A stretch of 64,000 nt of DNA from Strigamia acuminata (lineage: Eukaryota; Arthropoda; Chilopoda; Geophilomorpha; Linotaeniidae). The notes beneath the pieces are model-generated. The model was given only the letters and a program-made list of their open reading frames with translations. It did not search any database and had not been told where the DNA came from. Shown here piece after piece: positions 34,207-47,000 of the stretch. The stretch spans positions 3,844,001-3,908,000 of the forward strand of contig OX442316.1 in NCBI GenBank assembly GCA_949358305.1, in the 5' to 3' direction. The position numbers were made by a program, and so were the translations under genes. Every line of letters begins with the position of its first letter. Position 1 is the first letter of the stretch.

Positions 34207-35410
34207 TAGTAAAAAAGGGAAAAAAAATTTTGATTGACTTATTTATAATTTATTAAAAGCCAATTAGGTGTTAATTTGATTAGTTTCTTATTGGGTTGAG
34301 GTGCTGGCGGTGTAAATTGATTTAAAACATCGAGAGAGATCAATGAAGACTGATATGAAAGTTGGCTTAATTTGATTTTTGTGGTTGTGAACACGTTGTG
34401 ACGGGAAATGTATCGATTAACGGCCACAACACGACCAAAATCGTCAAAGTTTGTGCCGATTTCACGCAAAATGCACTTCGATCTTTATGTATTTATTGCC
34501 ACTGCAGCCTGTAAACGGCCACGTTACTCTCCTTGTTCTTCAAGATGAGTGTTAGTTGATTAAAAATCTAATTCGAGAGGCCCTTTAAGGTAAACCACAT
34601 ATTTCTTCACTGCTTTCTCTCGACTTAATAGCCCTGTTAATGACAACATTGGTGGAATTTCAATCCCAAAGCCCGAACTTAGGTTTTATAATGATTAAAA
34701 TCATACATATAGGGCTCAATCTAACGCTCCAATCTTCTAAACACGGACAAACAAATCAATTGCAAGATCCAGTTTTAGATTCTGCTGGGATTATCAGTGG
34801 GGAAAGGTAAAATATTGACATTTCTAATCATTTCAAATGGATGTTGGATCGGATCCAAACTTTAAGATAGTGAACACGGCCCTTCAATGTATCGCAAAAC
34901 TAAATTTGCCCTCTCATCCAGCCACTTTATCAGGCCCCAACACCATTTTTCACTGGCGGACGAGCAAAAATGAAGGGAAAAAGGGTTAAAATGTGCTGGG
35001 TGTGTTTGTGTGTTTTGTGGAGTTTAAATTCAATTTATTCATTGGCTTAAATGAGTAACAAAGCTGGCTTGTTGGTCACTTTTCTAATTAAAAGCGAGGG
35101 TGAGATAAACTGGACGTTTACATTAATTATGACGCGGGTTATTTTGGAATTTAAGAATCAAAACAAGCACGTTTATGAGTTTTATGCCGCTTCAACGACA
35201 AAGGCCGATTGGAATTTTACGAGACTGGTGTGTTTAGCCACTTAAAAATCGTATAAAAGCGCGCGCACACAAAAACGTCATCCGGATCCATTTTTCATCC
35301 ATTTTTTATTGTTTTTTATTGTTTTTTTAAAGTTTTTTATTTAGTAGTACGACCTTAGGTAATTATACGCTTCTGGTCACGTGTGACGTATATTTAAGAT
35401 GAAATAAAAT
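34207..35410. other. Intergenic, no feature seen
   Basis: Short frames only, and no recognisable domain, repeat or RNA gene. Confidence 0.35.
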
Positions 35411-35640
35411 TATGACGATTCGTAATTCGAGTTTTTCAAAATTTTCAACAATTCATAATTCGAGTTTTTTAAATTTTTTCAATAATTCGTAATTCGAGTT
35501 TTTCAAATTTTTTCAACAATTCGTAATTCGAGTTTTTCAAATTTTTCAACAAATTCGTAATTCGAGTTTTTTCAATTTTTCAACAATTCGTAATTCGAGT
35601 TTTTCAAATTTTTTCAACAATTCGACTCAAATTTGAAAAA
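35411..35640. repeat. Tandem repeat, about 37-bp period
   Basis: AACAATTCGTAATTCGAGTT followed by TTTCAAATTTTTTC is repeated about six times with small length changes. The last unit degrades into AACAATTCGACTCAAATT. Confidence 0.8.
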
Positions 35641-38559
35641 ATGGAAACTTTCAACAATTTGACTCAAATCCCAGAAACCCTTAACAATAGATTGACAACT
35701 CCATTATTCAAGAACCCGGTAATTAAATTAACAGTTCCATTCAATTTTATTTAAAAAAAAAAAAAAAGTAATTCAATGTTCTCATTCAGACTCGTAACGT
35801 GTATGGCGAGTTAAAACCATTGCAGTGAAGCGCCATTCAACTCATCTAGGGGTTGCTTTTGCACATTCGCGAGCAAATATTTTCATTTTCAAGGTTAGAC
35901 CCATTGGTTAACCAACACGACTGAAACGACAGGTTGATGCACGACTATGTCACCTGTTTCCAGTGTGCAGACGAAGCCCGAGGAAGCGTATCGATCGCTG
36001 GTCGAAATATCCGAAATAGGCGTTTGATAGGGGCATAAGAGGAAGGGAATCGAATGAAATGCATTTTTGTCTCGCGAACAAATCTACGCCGCTGAAATTG
36101 GTGCTGGCAGCGCGCCCGAATCCAGCGTGGTCCCACACCAGTGTTTTTCTGCGCTTCGTTTTCGGGCAATAAGAAAAGAAAAACAGACTATTTGGAGTTT
36201 TGGCCCTCAGTTTTAAGTCGAACGCCAGTTGGTGCATTTGGCAACTCGATTCACAACATCACATGATGTTTTGTAAAAGATGATAAACTCGTTGAGAAGT
36301 TGTAAAGCCTAATTAGATGGGAATTAAACGTGCCCGGCCGCGATACGGCGACTCGCCGGCAATATCGACAAATGCCGGATTTTGATAAAAGCTTTTCAAA
36401 TGTGGCATTAAAAAGTTCACAGCTTGTAATTATGTTTGAGCGAAAATTCCGCTTCCTGTTGTTCGGTTGTGGAACTGCAATTATTTTAAGTGAAATATAC
36501 GGTATGTGTGTAGTCGTAACGAAAATAAATTGTTGTTAGTAGAGCGTCGTAAGTTGAGTTGTTGAAAAAATTCAAGTTGGATGTAATAGCGCTTGGGTAG
36601 GCAATTTGACGGTCCCACAAGAAATCATTTTTGACCTTGGGATCAATGTTAAGCAGTGGGGAAGTGGAAAAATTCCAAATTAGAATGCTTTAGGGTGCCA
36701 TTGATTTGCTACTTCACTAGAAATTGTACAATTAAAAGAAAAGCTCAAGTTTTTCACTCGAGCATTGCAGCAAAGTGGTACTGCTTTGTGGGGCAGCACT
36801 TCAACAATGAGTTTTGGCTTAATGTGGAACCAAACATGTTTGACTGCATAATTTCATTGGTTTTCAAGGCTCTAGGACTGTTCTAGTGTTTTACACTCCA
36901 TCTTAATTCTTTGTTATTTTGTGACGTTGCGAGAACGTGTGTCGCGCCACCTGTACTTTCTTTACAATAAATCACTCATGTAAATATTCTTGTGCTTGTT
37001 CTTAACTACATCCAACAATATCCTTGCGATCCACTACAATCCAAAGGCACAAAACAAAAGTTATGAATTGGTTGACCTTGACTGCGAGCTTAAAGGTCAC
37101 TTTTTTGAGCTGCTCTATCAAATTGCCCACTCGACATTTTCTACTTGAAAACAATTTGGAAATTTTGTTAAACGATACGCCGAAGATGACGGAAATAAAA
37201 AATTTAATTAATGTATGCAACAAGAGCTAAGAACAGAGGCAGCAATACGTCCATATCAAATTTACAAGCTTTTCTCTCCGGACTAGATTTACAAAATAAT
37301 TAGAAAATACTTCCATTGTAAACATCTGTTGCCACCTTTAACATTTTCAAAATTCTTCCCACACGTTCACAGACTTATGACTTCCATCTTATATTTTTTA
37401 TTCACAAGACTTGCCATTGTTGCAGCAATTTACTGGCACATGGATGCAGTGGGGGAAAAATATTTATCTAATTTTGACAAAAGAGAATGGAATTCAATGT
37501 CTTGGCAACCATCTTGATCAATCTCAAGTGATTTTCAATTGATTTAGCCATCGCCAAGAAGCTAAAGAAAGTGCTTTCTAAAAGTGCTATGTTTAGCCCC
37601 TCCCCTGCCCCCCCCCAGGTCACTTTGACTTCACAGTCTAATTGGATTTGCCATTTGTGATGAGTCTTGTGCCACTTCTTGTCTTGTGTGGTCAGATCTG
37701 ACCTCAAGGGTCGTGGTGCAACAACACCTTGACCAAGAGGATGGTCTACGGGGTAGTGGACAACACAGGCACAAAGGGAATTAGGACTTGACCCAAGTCC
37801 AACAACCCCAATGGCAACTGCACTTTAATTTGTTTTAATAACAAATTTTTTACTATGAATTTAATCAAAATTTTTTTTTTTTTTATTTTTTTATTTTTTT
37901 TTTATCTATTTTAATATTATTTAAAGAAAAATGGTGAATGGCAACGAATCAATCTTTTGCCAAGAAGTTTCAGTTATTCAATTCTATCCTTGGTTAAGTG
38001 AATCTATTTTTTTTTTTTTTACCTTGGTCTCATCCGATTGCTTCCAATCTCGTCTTCGCTTTGATTTCTTAATGCAGACCTCGACTATATCAATAAAAGA
38101 AGAAAAATATTTTTTTTAAAAAAGTTTTTGGGCTGTTTGTTATATAATATTAAGGATTATTGTTTGTTTTGAGTTTTTGTTTGTTTTTTTTTTCTTGGCA
38201 AACAAATGCGGATTTTTGATGTTTTAGAATTGATTACAAGTGGCTGCATTTAATGAGATCATTAGTGTTTTTTTCACGCATGAATTACTAAATTATGGTC
38301 AGAGAAAACTAATAGTTTTCACGTCGTATCAAGAGCGGCTATATTGCAAACTCTCGAGTAAAATTAATCAAAGTAATAATTTATCTTACCTACTTATTTC
38401 ACGTCAGTGATATTAAAAATTCTGTAAACTTGTAAACTAAATTATCCTCATCATTTACGGCATCATTGATTTTAGCGGATACAAATTTGCATGCTAATTC
38501 TTTAAGGGGAATTAAAATGCTAATTACAATTGAATATATACCGGTTTGAATTTTTATTT
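35641..38559. other. Intergenic, no gene confirmed
   Basis: Contains T-rich runs (37867-37910, 38010-38020) and short frames without recognisable domains. Confidence 0.35.
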
Positions 38560-39055
38560 TTTCCAACAATTGTTATTTTGATCGTTGAAAATTGAGTTGA
38601 TTCAACAATTGTTATTTTGATCGTTGAAAATTGAGTTGATTCAACAATTGGTATTTTGATCGTTGAAATATGAATTGATTCAAAAATTGTTATTTTGAAT
38701 TTAAACAATTGTTATTTTGAATTTAAACAATTGTTATTTTGAATTTAAACAATTGTTATTTTGAATTTAAACAATTGTTATTTTGAATTTAAACAATTGT
38801 CATTTTGAATTTAAACAATTGTTATTTTGAATTTAAACAATTGTCATTTTGAATTTAAACAATTGTTATTTTGAATTTAAACAATTGTTATTTTGAATTT
38901 AAACAATTGTTATTTTGAATTTAAACAATGTTATTTTGAATTTAAACAATTGTTATTTTGAATTTAAACAATTGTTATTTTGAATTTAAACAATTGTTAT
39001 TTTGAATTTAAACAATTGTTACTTTGAATTTAAACAATTAGGAATTTAAATAATT
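38560..39055. repeat. 41-bp then 22-bp satellite with palindromic core
   Basis: First, about two and a half units of 41 bases (CAACAATTGTTATTTTGATC plus GTTGAAAATTGAGTTGATT). Then about 16 units of 22 bases, TTGAATTTAAACAATTGTTA plus TT. The 22-mer centre AAACAATTGTT is nearly self-complementary. The two arrays share ACAATTGTTATTTTGA, so the shorter unit probably arose from the longer. Confidence 0.9.
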
Positions 39056-41065
39056 GTTATCTTTAATTGTAATAATTGCGATGTTTTCAACAAATTTGAT
39101 TTTTAATTTTAACAATTGCGATGTTTCATCAATTGTAGCCGGTGTTTTGGATTTTAATAATTGAAGCGTTTTTGATTGTTTTGATTTGTCAATCGAAGTT
39201 TGGATTTAATTCTCTGTTTGTTTGACTGTGTAAACGTTGCTGGATGGTCGATGGTTGGTGCTGGGAGTAGCAGATGGTTTATGCCTCAGTAAAGCTGTGG
39301 AAAAGCGAGCCCTGGTGATTTTAATATGGTTCAAGTTTTGCTCTTTCTACCTCCTGCTGTTTGCTTCTGGATTCTGTACATTCTTTATGAGTTTATTTAC
39401 TTTCCCATGAAAAATTTTTCAAAAAAAAAAAAAAAAAAAAAAACACTTGCATATTTCTATACTAGAAATAGGCTTTGAAATTCCCCGACTTCCAAAATGT
39501 GCTTAAAAAAATTACCTTAAAGAAGAAACTACACCATTTGAGACTATTCTCCCATTGGTTAATGCATTTTTAAGCAATACAGCACGCGCCACTCAATAGA
39601 AAGTGTACTTTTACGGCTGTTTAAGGAAGCCGAATAAAAGCTGCTGTCTCCAGGGACCGGAACACACCGGGACAGCCAACGACGTGCTGGCATTATCTGA
39701 CTTTGCATTAGACGTGCCGGTAACAAACCATCGTGTCATCCCCTTTTTGCTGCATGCCAATATAGAGTTTTCCCAACATGCCTTTAAACCCAGTTTATAT
39801 ATAGCCATAAAATTCATTTTGCAGAAATTTGTAAGAAAATCGTTGTGGCCATTAAACTGTTTACCATACAATTGCATAAATCATGCATGTATTGAATGCT
39901 GGCACAATTTGGGGATAAAGAGTGACAGCCGCTGATAAGTGCTGTCACATGCCGTTTGTTATACAGCAGGACGTGCACAAGAAATAGATTTGATTTTTCT
40001 TTGATTTTTTTTCTTTGTATAAACCCTCAATGACCTTTTATCCTACCCATATCCACACCCACTAATAGTACTAGCAGTACTAACTACTAAACTGATAGAA
40101 ATAAGCAGTGTAAAATGTGTAAAAGCTTGATTTACACTTGAAAATGGTGTTTTTGGAAGGTTTAATCTAAATGGAGTAAAAATTACACTTGAAAATGTGT
40201 ACGAAATGGAGTTTATTTACACGTCTTTGACTACAAAGACGAGGACATCTAAAAGATGTCTTTAATGATTAAATCCAAGTGTCCAATTTGTATACACATC
40301 AAAAATGTGATTGCCTTTCAACTATTCACATCACGACTTCCTACATGCAAAGTAATATTCCGTATTAAATAAACACGTTAATGTAAAAGGTCGTCTACTT
40401 GCTAGGCCTAAATAGACGAGTGGATCAGATGCTGGCTGGATGGACATGGACATGGTTAAGAATTAAAAATAAATTTCTAAAAGATTTCATCAAGAAAAGA
40501 AAAATGGTGGCTTTAAATATATTAAAATTGCGATAGTATTTCTCTTTAATTTATCTGTGAGTGTAATTTCATGGAAATTCTGCAATTTGCATGTTATACA
40601 TCGCAATAATGATCGTGTTTCAATCAATTGATAAAGTGTACAATGCTTTTCCAAACACAACACTCTTTGAACAATATTTTTATTTTGTCTACACCAGTTT
40701 ATTTCAATTTTAAAACAGTAGATTTACACACAAAGGAATACATTTACACCTTTTTGAAAATTCCATCAAGGTTTAACACGGCATTTACACCTCAATAGTG
40801 TAATTTAACCCCAAAAGGGAGTCGCAGCAAGGTTTTCATAGCCATAAAAGTGTAATCTTACACCCTTTAACACCTATACTTTTTGCTTCGGACCCCGAAG
40901 AAACCACAAACCAGCATTTGTTGTCCTAAGCACACTCCAAACGTGATAATTTATCAAGACACAACATTGCAATGCTCCAACACGTGCCTAGTGTGGCTAA
41001 TGGAAAATTGAGCGTTGTTGCCGTCTTTTCGTAGTGTTGAATAATTTTGTTTTCGTTTGTTGCAG
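39056..41065. other. Intergenic region upstream of the HEPN-NACHT gene
   Basis: A poly-A run (39419-39442) and scattered TTTACAC/GTGTAAA motifs (40110-40860) suggest degraded repeats. A 5' UTR exon of the HEPN-NACHT gene is expected here because its first coding exon has an acceptor, but I could not place it. Confidence 0.35.
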
Positions 41066-41070
41066 ATCTT

Positions 41071-44000
41071 ATGTCATCCTCTCTTAAAATCAAGTGGGAT
41101 GCTGCAAGTCATTGGGGATCTCTGGCACTTACTCTTCTGGGTATCGGTACAGAAGTTGCTTGCGACTGGCTGGTAGCATCTGTATGCGATTTGGAGCCGC
41201 TTAAGGACAGAAATGCCTTGACTTGGCCTCCTGAGGTGCGGATTGCAGAGTTGGTGAAAACATACAGGCAGACGTTGGAGGGAAGCAAAGGGTTGAGTCT
41301 TTCTCAGCAGGCAACTCTTTTTCCAATTTCGGGATTACCTCAAATAGACAGGTTAGTTAGTTAGTCTTTTTCTCATTATTCTTATTATTATTATTCTGGG
41401 ATTTCTTGAAATGATAAATAAAACTTCAATTTTTTCTCCGTAAAAAACTTCTTTTTATTCTTGGAATGTGAGATCAATATCCATTTCTCCGCACTATCCA
41501 ATAAAACATTGCTCCACCCAATATAAATTGAACCTGATTTTAGATGAAATGGCAAAGAGGGAGAATTTGAAAGAAAGAAAAAACCTTTTGCTCATTAGTA
41601 CTCTGTTTTCACAGCAACAGACTTTTGATAACAGTTTAGAACTTAACTCTAAATAGCTTAGAGTGCTAACAACCCAATGTGAGCTTTAATACAATACAGC
41701 AGATGAAACAAATAATTGCTTGGCATGTTCTTCTGAAAAAGAAAAGAAAATTATTTCTTTTCTTTCTTTTCCATAAATAAAATATATACAAAAGGAATAA
41801 AATAATTTTCTGTTAATTTATATGTTTAAACATTATTTTTAGCAGTGCCCTGTCAAATATTAATGTGATGATTAATGAACGATGCATATCTCATCACTAT
41901 CTCAAAAGGAAAATGAAAAAGACAGAAAAGTCAGCCAATCAGAGAGCAGCTAGCATCAATTAGGTTTAATTCAAAAATAAGATTGCAATAAAACACACAA
42001 TAGTATAAAATAATTACACTGATTAATAAAAACATGTTAAAAAGTATTCACACGTTCGTGGTGATGCTTTTACGTCATATCCGCTGACCAGAAGGAACAA
42101 AAGGAAAGAAACTAACAAAAGGTGCTTTTAGTTCACCTAATGATGTGTGTGTGTGGAATATTAATGAAAATCCAACAACTAATTTAGCACTTCTGTTAAC
42201 TGGCCCTAAAAATCAATGCGGATGACTGCCGGCATATATCCGCCCACACCTCCTAAATAGTGTTGTGTTGCTATTTCTCCAGTAATCCCCATCATGTGAT
42301 ACTAATGACAACACAACTGAGCATGCCCAGTTAAGATAAAACCCTTTTGTTGGGCCAAATGAGTGAAACCTCATTTATAACCTCAACTATAAAAATCACT
42401 AATTTTTTATTTTTACTCACGGTTTTGACCCTAAAATGATTCATAGGGCACCAATATCGCAGAAAACCATCCTCTGCTACCATATTGGCATTTATTACTA
42501 GTGAATTAAAACCATCCTCTGCTACCACTTGTCTTGAAATCTTGTGGCATCAGTAAATCCATATTGGCATTGATTACTAGTGAATTAAAAGCCAAGTTCC
42601 ATTTATTGTTGCTGTCAACACAAATATGAGTCCACCTTTAGGTGTCAGGGAAAGGAACAATAACAATAAATGTTATTCCGCTGTTCCAGTAATGGCGGAT
42701 AGCTGTACTATACAAGGCGAGCTATCAGCAAAATATTAAAGCAGTGACCTCAGCATCAAACCTTTGTGGTTGGCACTTATGAGATTGCCACAAGCAAAAA
42801 GTGTTGGAAATGCCAAGGATTGAGGTGGAAATGAAACCCAAAAAGAATATTGGCAGGAATTGTTGGAATTGTGCTTGCAGTGGAGCGAATTTGAGCAGTG
42901 TATTGTGTATTTGTTTGCAAAGGCACATCATGTTGAAGGATGCTATTCTTAGGTATAGTGAAATCCATCTCCAGAGTTACACTCAAGAGCCATTAAATGC
43001 TCCACTGGTCCTTTGAAAACTGTTCTGCTCAATATCTTTCTTTCCATCTGATTGCACACATCCAGGCTATTGGTTTGATTTATTTCCCTAGTTTTCACAA
43101 ATTCATTACTTTTCTTTTTTCTTATTTTTGTCTAAAAATAACGTCGGAGAAAATTTTTATTTTTCTGTTTTAATATTTTAAATTTAAAACATGAAATGAC
43201 TCTCTTCTGTCAGTGAGGTTTTAAGGATATGAATTATGGATGAAGTCGAAAAAAGCTTTCAACTTACAATGCAGTTTTTATATTTGCGCATAAAAAGTGG
43301 GATATTAAGCAATCTAAGTTAATTCCTGCAATTTGGACGTAAAACAGAGAAACATTTTATGGTGTAGAGCAACGTCTAAAAATCACACAATGTGTGACAA
43401 GCCGACACTTAAAACGAGACAAATAAAAGCCCAAGTGTAATAAAAATTTCATTCCTGCGGGATATTAAAATAAAAATTGTTTTTTTTTTTTGCTTTTTGT
43501 TTTCGTTTCAGATTTGATATTCCTTTAGTTTACGGTTTAGTTCGACACGTTTATCCAATCCCCGATGGGAACACCGAGCCGTCGTGGTCAGGGTGGACCA
43601 AAGACCCACCGGCTCACCAACAGGGCGGCATTCACGAAATCATTCGGCTGAGAGCACTTTTTGCGGAGCTCCGATCGACTAGTCCGGATGAAGTCGCGGA
43701 GGAGGATTTTCGACGCATGTGGATGCGACTGCGTGCAGCCCTTTTACGGTTGTCCGTCGAGTCGAGGAAATCAGAACTCGAGCGCAAGTTGATAGAGAAA
43801 AGGTCAAACAATCTCACTGAGGAAAAGATCAGTGAACTTAGATCTCTCATTGGTGCTGAAGATGGTAATAAAAGAGAGGATAAAAAAGCCGACAAAATCC
43901 GAGGTGAGTCGTTGAATCAATTAATTTGTTGCTCAAACAAATTGAATTTAAAATTTTAAACGTTGGTTTTGGCAGTAATTGGATAAATGAGTTATTTTTT

Positions 44001-47000
44001 GTTAAGATTATTGATTATTTACATAAATCAGTGAGTAAATCACTGATTTTCAAGCGTAAACACTCTGAATAAGGTTCGTTTAGTTGCCACTAAACGACAA
44101 TATGGTTGACTGTTTATTTCCTGTTGCCTGGGCAACCGTTTCCAGGGGAAAAAATGGCAGCTGTGTTGTTACGTTTGTGGTTGCATTCTTGCTAGGATGC
44201 AATCTTGTTACTAAGCATTCCTGCGTACTAATTTCTAATTTCCCTCTGTTGTCAATACACATCAAAATTAGAAAGTGACAAAGTGGAAAAGTGACTTCTC
44301 ATTGAACACACTTGGGGAATAATTTCTACTTCCGGCTGCTTATTTGTTGTTTGTTTTATATTTTTTAATTTGGCAGAAAGTTTTAACTCTGCTTCACAAT
44401 TCCTAACAAATTATAAAAAAAAATTCAATCAATTGTTTGTGTAACTGACCACCAGGGAACAGATTTCATGCTTTTAAAATCAATAATTTTTATCCAAATC
44501 AATCAAATCAGTGGAATTATGTGGTGAAGAGATCACATGTGCAATAATGTATTCCTGGCATTTAATGTCCCATAATAATAATGTCAACATGAAAGCTGAA
44601 GCAAGTTTATGTGTGCTCCATCAATAATTGATGTCAGTTTGCATGTCATTAGTGCATAGATCACAAGTTTAGAGAGCTTGTGTAGTGTCCTCTACAATAT
44701 TGCTTCCACCTTTCTTTATGGGCTCTTGAGTAGTGTTGATCCATCAATGAATAATAAAGGTGATTTATTTATTACAGATGATAGGAGGAGAAACAATTTT
44801 TATTACCTTTTTCAAAGCTTTAGGCAGTTTAGGATTGGCTCGAGTGAAGATCCATGGTCATGGATGAGTTGATTGAGGAATGCAGTTCATTATTTCTTTC
44901 TTGGATTAATCAATACCAGTTATATCTGCCAGATCCTGTGTGGAGATATTGGGGATTTATGACAGGATGACAATTAAATTCATTTGTGCACTCGTTTTTC
45001 TGTTGCTTTTCTATGGAAAGTTGAATTGTATTTGTTGGCAAAGTGCAGCAAAGCTCTTGGGAGTAAAAATGTCCAGTCATTGCCTTGGCAACCAATGATT
45101 TTAGAATCAGAAGTGCAATGAAATCGATTACATCAATGCGTTTGCTGACAGTGAGAGATATGACAATTTGTGTGCTGTCAAATTCAAATAAAGTTATGAT
45201 CCTGAGCAAACACCTGCCTGCAGAAAACATTTGAGAGACGTGATGTATTTTAAATGTCACATCAAATATTGATGCCAAAAACAGGTGAATAAACAGTAAA
45301 CAGCACTTCTATTTAATTTTCAAGTTCCAAGTGTAAAATTATGCACATAACATTTGCACAATTTATAAGTGGCATTTTTTAAATTCAATTTCAGTTTAAT
45401 GGCCAATGATTAAGTGGGATTTAATTCTGTTCATTTTACTCAGTTAGAATGCAATTTAGGCCTAAAATCTGTCATCTGGTTCGTTTAAATGAATTTTAGT
45501 GTGGTTATTTCTTGAAAATATTTCTAAATTATGGGTCAAAATGAGAAAGTATAAAATTCTGATTTATTTGTCTAAAAATATACAATTTTTCATTTCTTTT
45601 TTTTTATAGGTGCTGATATATCTCAACTGCGCGGCCGCACAGATTCAATATTGCAAGGTGTCAAGCAATTGGACTCGGCAACTCGACGAGCAAGCGTTGG
45701 GAAAAAAGCATTCGGTGGACGACAGCCTGCACTTTTAACGAAATTTCGAGCTGCCGGTCACAAAGTATTGGAAGACGTACGGCAACAGGCAGCACGCGCT
45801 AAAAATAAGCTCGGTAATTCACTTCTAAAGGTAGAAACACAACGGAGCGAGTAAAATTCCAAATCTTGCTGGTACAAGTTTAAAGAGGGAGTCATTTACA
45901 AGCTCAATTGACCCGCTTTTGGCTTACCAGCTTAACCGGCAATCTCAAGCTAGCTAGGTACCTAGCCAGAAATTCCCGCCAAAATCTCCTCCAAGAATTT
46001 CCTCACGATTCTGATTGGCTGTCAAAGTCACATGACCAAAACACCAACAAGCTTGAACCTGGTAAATCAAACTCTGTTTGATCGGAGCGGGTGAGTATAA
46101 GCTCGCTTCAAAACAAAGCTTTGAATAAAAACGCAAGTTTGTGTTTGCTCAAGCGGACGAGTTTTTAGCCGCTTTTTCAAGTAAAAGCAAGCTTTTAAAT
46201 TTTACCCACTACCTTGTGTTTCCATCTTAAGCCGTACATAAACACAATTTTTGACGTTTGAAAATATTTCCACAGGTCCAGGTCACGCCGACCCCAAAGA
46301 CTGTCCAAAACACATTCTAAGACCCATGAATAAAGGTTTAAACAACTTTAGTTGGAATATTTTAATTCTTAATCGAATATTTTGTACATCGCAGTTGCCG
46401 AGTTCCTGAAAACAAGATACAAAGAGATATTTTCCCATTACCAACCCCTGGGTTGGTTCGAAAGGGTGCGCATTCCCCTGGAACAGATCTACATCGAATT
46501 AATGCCGATAGAAGACTCAGCAGGAAGAAGAGATCCGTGTACACCAATGGAGCTCTTCGCTTCCTCCGACCAGGCCGGCAGAAAAGTGCTCATCGAAGGG
46601 GAATTCTCGTCGGGCAAATCGACCGTATGTCGCCGCCTCGCACTTGACTGGGCGTCCGGAAAACTACCTCACTTTCAGATCGTCTTCTTTATCCAAATGA
46701 AACACGCGAACGGACTGCTTCTGGACACACTCTACAAAGACGTGAAGAAAATCAGCGCTTCCTCCGTCAACAAAGACGAATTTTTTACCTACCTACGCTA
46801 CCACCAGAAAGAAGTGCTTCTGCTTCTCGACGGCACCGACGAGGTCGAACACGACGTCCAAACAGACTACATCGACCTCCTCAAGAACACGCAATCCAAC
46901 AAAAACGACGACATCCTCGAAGAGGAAGACGAAGACGAGGACGACGACGACAACGACAACAACGGGCTCCTCAATTGCGTCGGGCTCTGCTCGATCTTGA

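Noticed and set aside
38560-39055. CRISPR-like regular repeats
   Set aside because: Units are contiguous without unique spacers, and the genome is eukaryotic.
45814-45854. Stop of the upstream gene at 45854 as the only ending
   Set aside because: Not dismissed, but the in-phase donor at 45814 and the NACHT lead-in sequence favour reading through by splicing; kept as an alternative short form.
46382-46394. Start of the NACHT protein at 46382
   Set aside because: The apparent first codon is TTG and lies before an acceptor (CGCAG); the exon starts at 46395 and is joined to upstream exons.
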